From positions 79,939,594-80,003,593 of the forward strand of contig CATQJL010000001.1 in NCBI GenBank assembly GCA_958299035.1: a stretch of 64,000 nucleotides of DNA. Reading direction: 5' to 3'. The stretch is from Cylicocyclus nassatus (taxonomy: Eukaryota > Nematoda > Chromadorea > Rhabditida > Strongylidae). The notes beneath the pieces were generated by a model, which was given only the letters and a program-made list of their open reading frames with translations, was not told the DNA's origin and ran no database searches. Position numbers and translations under genes: made by a program. Each line of letters starts with the position of its first letter. Positions within the stretch are counted from its first letter, which is position 1. Positions 56,463 through 64,000 of this stretch are shown one piece after another.

Positions 56463-56938
56463 CTCACTACTTTCCAACTCGCAACGGCAGACTCGCCGCA
56501 AACGTCAGTCATAGCACTGATTTCTGACAGAGTTACGCCCGTAATTTCAAAATCCATCTCTATACAAACTCGATAAAAACCTCTTAAAGCTTACTATGTA
56601 TCAGTAATGCTACGCATGCCTTGATGAAATATGTAAAATTTTAAGACAAAATCTTATTCAAAATGCTGCTTGCAATTTCGAGGTCTGTCAAATTGTTTAT
56701 AACTTACACATTTCATCTGGTTTATCGAAAACATGCGTAATTATACCGTAATACTAGTCTTAGCACAATGCGATGATTTTATTGTTTTAAAAAATTGATG
56801 CGAGATGCGATTCTGCCGTAAGCATAAAAGCTTTGCCTCCCAAAATGATAAGGAAATAGTTACTGATGCGATAACTCGAAATCTACTATCCGGTTTTGAA
56901 GATGGGCAAACCTCGTATTTTTACGAAAATGTTAGCTG

Positions 56939-57236
56939 CAGTGGCGGTCCCAGGATTTCCGTCTGGGGGGGGGGGGGAGGGAGGGTGCGGCAAAAATTAT
57001 TTCCAAATAAAGGTGCTTGCGCGAGAATGCGTCAGCCACGCCCCCGAAAAAAAATGTTATAAGACTAACTTGAATTTTAAAAAAAATTTAAAAATCATTT
57101 TGGTTGTTCACAAGAATTAACAATTCACTTGCACATTTTCGTAACCCACGTAAGTAGATTTCAAAAATTTAGCGACCCGTTCTCGCCCCCTTCCCGGTTA
57201 CCCCTCCCCCCCCCCCCTTCCCCTCGTTCCGCCATG
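56939..57236. mobile_element. hAT-type MITE (CAGTGGCG family), copy 5
   Basis: Same insertion as 41,155-41,382 in B, by identical flanks (AAAATGTTAGC before, GATATTGAAGG after). The target duplication has decayed (GTTAGCTG and GTCAACGG) and the right end reads CCGCCATG. Here the normal MITE interior is kept. Confidence 0.85.
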
Positions 57237-57642
57237 GTCAACGGATATTGAAGGTTGAAATTATGAGAGAGTATAAGCTTGTCTGTAGCTTTGTTTTACT
57301 CTTTTTGGGACATAACCCTTACACATAACCCTTATGCTTGACTAGCGGCAGATGCGAAAGCTACAAAACATGAGGTACGAGATCCACGGCCAGTTCACTG
57401 GTGTTGATATCTCGCTTTCAAGATTGCGCTGTGAAGAAGCATCTGAAAGCATCTGGATTGTTCGCAACAAACCAAACTTAACCGGAAAAATTGGTTAGAT
57501 GTGCAAAATAGAACAAACACTTATTGAAACAACAAAGAATCTTGAAATAAAAAAGAACATTGAACACTAGCAAGTCTAGCAATATCCACTAAACAGGATC
57601 TGCATGAACTCATCTGAATAGCAGTAAAGTTTCGCAATAACA

Positions 57643-57789
57643 ATGACAAATGATGATCTATTTTTGACCTACGGTGCCACCAACGAGTACGAGCCAGGAG
57701 CAGAGTTGCGATACGGGGAGCAACGCTCCCACTCAAGTTCACTTTTGCGTCCGGCAACCGATGTTCCCCAACACTTGAAGCTGATTTAG
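57643..57789 (+). other. Short open frame shared by B and C (48 residues)
   Basis: Counterpart of 41,724-41,867. It begins MTNDDLFLTYGATNE and ends HLKLI, with one extra Ser codon. Both strands are open here too, so coding status is doubtful. Confidence 0.25.
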
Positions 57790-58599
57790 AAACTACGCCT
57801 GAGTTTCGAAAGAAAATCGAGACTGCAACAAAATACAAGAAATACTCGAGGATTTTTTGGACAAACATTTTACGGCAGAATTATCAGGCGCATTACTCAA
57901 ATCTCCGAATGCCAAAAATCACATATAATTGAGTTACGCACGATTCCGCCTTAGCTATAAGTTTTTATGTTTCTTCTTTGGTTTCTTTAGCATTTTTCTT
58001 TCTCAAGTATTCTGGTCTGAGCAATCTATCATCGCGCACAAGATGCTTAACGTGCTTGGCTTTTTGAATGAAAGAAAAAAGCTTAGCCTTTTTTAGAAGA
58101 ATCACTGCGCCCTTACGAAGCGAAAATTTGAGAAAGGACGCAAAAACAAGTTGTGCCCGCAAAAACAAAACCAGTTGATTAATATCATTATAAAATAAGG
58201 GGTTGTCCCAAAAGTAAAATTTATTTTCAAATAAATCGAGCTGTTTTCGTTTTCTTAACAGACTTAGGGTAACATTCGATGGAGCGGAGCAAGCTCTACA
58301 AAAAGACAAGCCAAGAATCCACCTAAGTCGTGATGTAGGCAAAATTTGGAAACAAAAATTTTTCAGAGCCTGAAAATCGGATCTCCTTCCGGAGAATTCC
58401 TACGGACTTCCAGCTTGGTCCTCATATAACATACACAGAGTAGTATTCAAAAAACGTATCTGGTGGATTTTTTCGGGGCTCACAATTGAGAAAGGAAAAT
58501 GGTCTTAAAGTGCAAAAACACATTTTTCGAGTTTGGTATTTCTCGATTACAAGAGCACATACAGGGTAATTTCAAGATTATGCTTAGTAAGGCTTGTAG

Positions 58600-61106
58600 G
58601 GGCGTCTCCAACATCAGTAGCTGACGACTCAGAACTAGAAGCTTTCTACGAAGACATGGAGGAGGTCGTCCGCAACGAAAAGTCCTTCTACAAGTATGTT
58701 GTGGGCGACTTCAATGCGAAAATCGGGATGCCACTAGAAAAGGAATATAGGATCGGGAAATTTGGATATGGGCTCCGGAACGAAAACGGCAACCGTCTCG
58801 CTGGGCTTCTCTCCGCCGCGCGACTCTTCCATGGAAATTCCATCTTCATGAAGAAAGAACATCGCCGGTGGACATGGGAATCGCCCAACGGAACGACTCA
58901 CGCGGAGATCGACCACATTCTCACCAACCGAAGGTGGAGCTTGCTCGATGTCTTAGTAGTTCCATCCTTCTGCAGTGGCTCCGATCACTATCTCTTTCGA
59001 GCGAAGATACGACTCAGCCGAAGGCTGGAAAAGAAAGTTTGTCACAGTGCCGCGAGAAGGAAGGAAGTCGTTTATGACGGTAACTGGCTGGAGGAGCTCA
59101 TATCAAGATGTGACTGGCCCATTGAGGAGGACCCAACGTACGACTACGACCGGCTTCTGAAAGGATTGCGAGCCTGCGGAGAACATGCCTCAGTGACTTC
59201 TGAGAAAAACTTGGAACGTATTTCGAAGACCACCAAGGACTTGCTCGAAGGAAGAAGATTTCTGAGGCAGGATCCGAATGCAACCCATCTCGAGCGACTG
59301 ATAGCCAACGCCAGTTGCAGAACAGCTATGCAGGAGGATCTCAGGAAGTACAGGCAAGCCAAGATACTGGAAGCAGCCGAAGGAAGACGAAGTCTCAAGA
59401 AATGCCGAAGGGACCTCTGTGAATATCACGTACCGCTGGCTGCACTATTGAACGAAGACGGGACTCCGACTTCTTCCCGATACAAGATGGAATCTATCGC
59501 GAAGAACTTCTATACCAACCTCTTCCGCTCATCAACACCCGTGCCGACGCCCGTTGTTCCCACTGGAGAAGTACCACCAAGGATCTACCTGCTGAAGTGC
59601 GTATTGCGATACAGATCATGAAGAAGTCCACGGCCCCAGGGCCGGATCATCTTTCCGTCGAATTTCTGCGAGCCGGAGGACAACGTCTACACGAGATTCT
59701 CGCGTCCCACCTGACATCTTACCTCTAGAAGGAGAGGATTTCCGACCAGTGGAGAACGTCAAGAACCGTCCTTCTTTTTAAGAAGGGTGAACGGGAAGAT
59801 CTTCGAAATTACCGACCAAGCCTGCTGAGTGTGCTGTACAAGCTCTTCACGAAGATTATCCTCGCACGCATATCTAAAGCACTGGATGAAGCCCAGCCCC
59901 AAGAACAAGCTGAATTTCGCAAAGGATTCAGCTGCATGGACCACATCCAGACGGTTTCGAGGGTCATAGAAGTCTGTCGGGAGTACCGAATGCCTCTCGT
60001 CCTAACCTTCGTCGATTACGAGAAAGCCTTTGACAGCGTCGAAACCAACGCCATCCTGTCTGCGCTAGTCGATCAAGGAGTGGACCCAGCTTACGTGAGG
60101 ACACTAGCCGACTGCTACAAGGACTGTACAACAACGATGCAGCTGTTCCATCGCCCCCTAACCATTCCATTTGGGAAGGGGGTTCGACAAGGCGACACTA
60201 TTTCGCCGAAGCTGTTCACCGCGGCCTTGCAGTGGGTGATGAAGTCACTAGACTGGGAGAGAGAGGCATACGAGTTGATGGGAGATTCCTATCCAACCTT
60301 CGTTTTGCGGATGACATCGTCCTTTTCTCGAGCAGTATCACTGAAGCGGAGGCGATGCTGAAGGAACTAAACCAAGTAGGGAAGAAGATCGGACTGCGAA
60401 TAGATCGGAAGAAGACTCAGTTCATGAAGAACGCCCTTTGCGAAGATGCAGAAATGGAATTGGAAGGCACCCCTATTATGGAGACGTCTTCTTACGTGTA
60501 TCTCGGACGTTCGATGAACATGGAGAACGACTTGAGGGAAGAACTTAACAGGAGAAGAAGAGCAGCCTGGGCCGCCTTCGGACCTCTGAAGGAAGCCACC
60601 GACCAACTGACGGACCCGGAGCTTCGTGCCCACCTGTTCAACTCAACCGTTCTCCCGGCGCTCTGCTACGCAGCTGACACTTGGGTGACACCGTAGCCAC
60701 GTCGAAAGCTTTAAGGACCACCCACAGAGCGCTCGAGTGCAGTCTTCTGAAGATGACCCGACACAAGCAGCATCTAGTCGGACTTCGCAGCACGGATATG
60801 AGAAGAATGTCTCGTCTTCGTTACCCAGCGGAATACGTTGCGAAAGCCAAACACCGATGGGCCGGTCACATAATGAGAAGAACAGACGACGGATGGACGC
60901 CAAGAACATCTGAGTAGATTCCTCGCGAAGCCAAACGTCCTCGAGGAAGACCACCGACGAGATGGGCAGACGTGTTCGTGGAACGGATGGACCAGCTGAG
61001 AAATCAGCTGGATACGATTCTCGCCCCTGGAACTCGTGGACGCAGCCACCGACGACGACCAAGAAGATCGTGGCTGTCCGAAACGAGGGACAGGGATCAA
61101 TGGTAA
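58600..61106 (+). pseudogene. RTE endonuclease-reverse transcriptase, truncated and frameshifted
   Basis: In order: the C-terminal part of an apurinic-like endonuclease ([32 protein letters not shown] near 58,705-58,990); a connecting region; reverse transcriptase (TAPGPDHLSVEFL, AEFRKGFSCMDHIQ, FVDYEKAFDSVE, GVRQGDTISPKLF, FADDIVLFSS with the catalytic Asp pair near 60,313); and the C-terminal region (RGRPPTRWADVF). Lesions: frameshifts near 59,570, 60,262 and 60,685, and stops at 59,726-59,728 and 60,915-60,917. The final stop is at 61,104-61,106. A complete element would be about 1,000 codons; perhaps 150 endonuclease residues are missing at the front. It cannot move on its own. Confidence 0.93.
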
Positions 61107-61158
61107 CTTCTGTACTGGGGCCCGTCTCGTGAGGACGGGCCATCTAAGTATCTAAGTA
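58600..61158 (+). mobile_element. RTE-type non-LTR retrotransposon, 5'-truncated
   Basis: The insertion is bounded by the 14-bp target duplication AGTAAGGCTTGTAG (58,586-58,599 and 61,159-61,172). Segment B has the single site at about 42,731. The element starts within the endonuclease domain, has a very short 3' region after the reading frame and ends in ATCTAAG/TAAG repeats, all typical of RTE-clade elements in strongylid nematodes. It inserted after B and C diverged. Codon use and base composition are visibly more GC-rich than the surrounding DNA, marking it as the youngest large insertion. Confidence 0.93.
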
Positions 61159-62078
61159 AGTAAGGCTTGTAGTGTACAATGGCATACAGAATTTTTTCTC
61201 GCTCGTTTTTATGCGCGAAAAAAAAACCAGTAAAGGCATATTCGAGTACTACTATGTGCCTACTGTAAAATGTATGACTGCTGTACTGGCTGACTACTGA
61301 CTCCTACTGTATGACCAAGTTGGAGATGCGTAGGGTTTTTCCTCGCAATAATCCAAATTTTAAGTGATAGAATTTTTTCAATCTTGGCTTCAAACTCTGG
61401 AATATGACCTAGACAGACTTTTGGTTGTCATTTTGAAGAGCTTGATTTGCTCTATCGGATGATACCCTAAGTCTATCAAAAAAGCATAAACAGCTTGAAT
61501 CATTTACAAAAGGAGTTTATTTTGAGCTGTCGACTTGGTTCCACAAAGAAAAAACCAGAGAATGTAAAATCTTGAAAACAAAGCAATTACTGTCCAAAGG
61601 AGCAAGAAAAATGTCGATCTACGTTTCTTCTTTTTCTGAGTTTTGAAATGATGCATTAATCATGGGGGCTTGTAACCGTTCCATAAAATCATGTGCACGG
61701 CCATCCGTGATAGGCAAACCAGTGTGGGGGCGGGAGGAGCAAGCCACGAGTTAACGCACCCCCCCCCCCAATCTTTTGAGAGTGAAGTTTTTTAGTTTAG
61801 CAAGTTTTACAAAAGTATTAAAGGTAAAATTTGCGCGGGAGCAAATAGGTACGCCTTATTCCGACATTCTGCACACTCAGATTGCCGACATTTCGAGCGT
61901 AGAAAATTGTTCGCTCGCAAATTTTTCCGCCAACTCGGCAAGAGCACTATTTACCGCCAGATCTACCGACTGTAGATGAACGAATGAGTTCTATCTAAAC
62001 TAAACCTCAAGTCCCAGGTATCAGTCCATTTTTTCGAAATGCAGTCGCTATACAATGGAAATTTATTGTAATGTAATA

Positions 62079-62785
62079 TTAGGTTGACAAATAAATGATT
62101 TCGTTTTGACATGCAATTTCAAAGCTCAATAAATATCCAAGTAAATGTTGATACAAACTTTTGTATGCGGGTAGCTTCAAGCTTCTACTGCCACAAACTC
62201 ATCACATAGAATTCTCAAATCTAATAAAAGACAGTTATGACCTTATATGGCTACCCTTCGATAGTCACTTTTTTTGAATTTTCTAGTTTTGTTCTCAGCT
62301 TGTAGTAAGTGCAGAGACGAGTAATTTGGTGATTGAACACATACAAAATTTGGCTACACGGCGAACCACAGTGGAGACTGTGACTGCAGTTTATGTATTT
62401 CTGCAGCCAAAAATGTGAATTTCAAAGAATCTGCGCATGGAAGTCAGTTCTGGGACAATTCAAATTGCTTTGATTTGACCATCCATGGCCACGCGAATGG
62501 TCGCAGATATCAAAATTGTATGCATGCTTACCATTCGCGTACATCACACTAAATTTCAGTTTGTTTTTTGGAGCATGGTGTTTCGGAAATTTGACGCAAA
62601 AATCTGGTTTTTCTTGCTCTCCCGCACCATTTCGCCATCAATAGAAATAGTTTTTGAGCAAACAAAGTTAATCATTCGATTCTCCTTACTCTTTCGAATG
62701 GTACCAAATATTTGCATACAAATTTATCTGCGACATTTTTACAAACCTCTAACGACCGAAATTATTTTTTAGCCAACCAACCTAA
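62079..62785. mobile_element. mariner-like MITE shared by B and C, copy C
   Basis: TTAGGTTGACAAATAAATGA begins and CCAACCTAA ends the 707-bp element, with TA on both sides (62,077-62,078 and 62,786-62,787). The right end has an extra CCAA. Same insertion as 43,652-44,360. Confidence 0.82.
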
Positions 62786-63035
62786 TACTTTCGAAAGATT
62801 TACAATAAGAACCGGTAGCACACTTTTGAATCAAACTTTATAAGGATGGAACTGCTGAGCTATACAGCTTTACTGCTTAACATTTTTTCATTTGAATTAT
62901 GTTGAAAAAATTTTCAAGTATTAAGATAAATACTTCTCATATGTGTTCTCTCTCTGTGTTTATACAACATAACCATAATGCGTCAACAAGAAAATTTTTA
63001 TTATCTACAAAACATAATTATCAACTAATAATAAT

Positions 63036-63657
63036 CTACTTTGAAGGAGAGACTACTGGTTGACCCCCTTCTTGGTGTGCTTGCATCTCTTCCCTGAATT
63101 TGTAAGCAGCTGCCTAAAAACATGTAAGGTTCAATTTTTGAGGTATTTTCATGGTAAAAAAGTGCTTGCTACCTTCTCTGGCTCAGTAAGGCCATTCAAC
63201 CACATCTCCATCTTATTTTTGAATTCCTCCTTGTTGTTTGGGCGGGACTAGAAAAAACATTTCTTGTTGTACATTTGACAAAACGAAAAGTTGAGCTTAC
63301 AGTGAGGATTTCACGGAGTTTTTCCATATTTTGAGGGGCAACTCCGGGAACATCTTCAATTTGTCCATCTAGAAAATAGAACAAATTCATTACTAGGAGG
63401 TTCAAGGAGTTGAATGAATTTGGTCCAGAGCTATCGTGCCAGACCCGTGCCAGCACCATGCCAGCTGCTACCGCAGCGCTGAAACGTAGGTAGATAGATA
63501 TAAAATACGGTAACTTTAGGAATCTCGTCAGCACGGCCTGGCACGGCTCTGGTACGTGAGCACGTCTTGGCGCTGCCTCATGGTAAAAGCTAAAAATCTC
63601 ACTCCATGTTGCGAAAACAGCTGCGGCAAGGGCAACTAGTACAACCAACTTCATCAT
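63036..63657 (-). CDS. Small secreted protein, type 2, copy C
   Basis: Exons 63,603-63,657, 63,301-63,368, 63,173-63,247 and 63,036-63,113 join in phases 1, 0, 0, giving 91 codons. The signal peptide is MMKLVVLVALAAAVFA, the core GQIEDVPGVAPQNMEKLREI, then EEFKNKMEMWLNGLTEPEK and AYKFREEMQAH, ending GQPVVSPSK. Relative to copy B the last exon is 9 bp shorter, so it stays in frame and loses one residue before HQ and two prolines of the tail. Remaining differences are mostly conservative (V/L, V/I, M/L, K/R), and every splice site is kept, as are the TTTATTTAG acceptor before the ATG, the TATAAATA 190 bp upstream and an AATAAA about 34 bases past the stop. Both type-2 copies therefore look functional. 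Role unknown; probably secreted. Confidence 0.9.
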
Positions 63658-63846
63658 TATTATCTAAATAAAAGTATCTTCCTCTGGGAAAACTGATATT
63701 TTTAGAAATTTTTGAGACAAGAACTTGCGCGAAGATTCAAGAGATGTATAGAATAAAGGAAAATGAGCTATGTATAACAGAACTTGGAACTCGATCTAAC
63801 AATAAATAAACTCACAGATCTATGCGTACGGCATTATTTCCATCGT

Positions 63847-63854
63847 TATTTATA
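63847..63854 (-). promoter_or_regulatory. TATA-like box of type-2 gene, copy C
   Basis: TATAAATA on the minus strand, exactly 190 bp upstream of the ATG as in copy B, in a conserved upstream block (TACGGCATTATTTCCATCG). Confidence 0.5.
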
Positions 63855-64000
63855 CGAAGCAACCAAAATCACAACGGCATCAACAGCACCGGTTCGATCT
63901 CATTATATCTGCAATTATCATGGTTACCAACGAAAATCGTTGCCAAATAATAGTGAGCGCTTAGCGTGGTGAGTGATCCGTTGTGAAGAGGATTCAAAAC

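Larger units (their letters stand above)
50929..64000. repeat. Tandem segment copy C (right part outside window)
   Basis: Third copy of the segment, carrying intact type-1 and type-2 genes. Insertions private to C are 54,173-54,862, 55,383-56,462 and the RTE at 58,600-61,158. Copy B at the window-end words (GTTGTGAAGAGGATTCAAAAC, 45,549-45,569) continues for nearly another 100 bp, so C probably continues past the window. Confidence 0.9.

Noticed and set aside
57965..58342. 125-codon minus-strand frame, with a related one at 42,240-42,452
   Set aside because: Copy B is interrupted and frames differ; similarity is fully explained by segmental duplication of non-coding DNA.

Overview
This window looks like nuclear DNA of a parasitic nematode, most likely a strongylid (hookworm group). 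The grounds are: small genes with short introns whose start codons sit just behind a TTTYAG-type 3' splice site (as expected for spliced-leader trans-splicing); an RTE-type non-LTR retrotransposon of the sort common in hookworm genomes; Merlin, hAT-like, mariner/Tc1-like and Mutator-like DNA elements; and a calcium-activated apyrase relic. The species call is inference. Real coding sequence is sparse, and most of the window is repeats nested in repeats.

The functional content is a cluster of small secreted-protein genes, all on the minus strand. Three diverged copies of one tandem segment are present: A (1 to about 7,560, cut by the window edge), B (about 34,752 to 45,650) and C (about 50,929 to the window end). 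B and C each carry a type-1 gene (98 codons, exons of 61, 71, 66 and 99 bp) and a type-2 gene (94 or 91 codons, exons of 55, 68, 75 and 87 or 78 bp). Both types share intron phases (1, 0, 0), an N-terminal signal peptide, and the core I/V-P-G-V-x3-N-M-x-K-L-R-E-I followed by an F-x2-K-M-x2-W-x-N-x-L-x-E-x-E-K helix, so they are ancient paralogues. Type 1C and both type-2 copies look intact. Type 1B has a one-base insertion in its signal-peptide exon. Type 1A is cut by the window. A fifth locus keeps only its signal-peptide exon (32,413-32,473) and lies next to a large rearrangement. Function is unknown; secretion from the worm is an inference from the signal peptides.

Between A and B lie: a GC-rich zone of GGGGATCCCC-type modules (10.4-12.7 kb); a secreted calcium-activated apyrase (CANT1-family) pseudogene on the minus strand (17,892-19,228) whose exons can all be traced despite frameshifts and a stop; and a very large inverted repeat (arms 21,448-26,429 and 27,040-32,369). 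Its two arms differ by clean insertions, so each arm supplies the empty site for the other arm's transposons. This gives exact ends and target duplications for three elements.

Between B and C (45.6-50.9 kb) are a hAT-type MITE, a 2.4-kb long-TIR element and a 1.7-kb hAT-like element built as a giant hairpin of mirrored triple repeats. Unit C also carries a 5'-truncated, dead RTE retrotransposon with a 14-bp target duplication, and a foldback derivative of the hAT-like element found in unit A. Comparing A, B and C dates many insertions relative to the segmental duplications. All boundaries were read by eye from the sequence; no database search was run.
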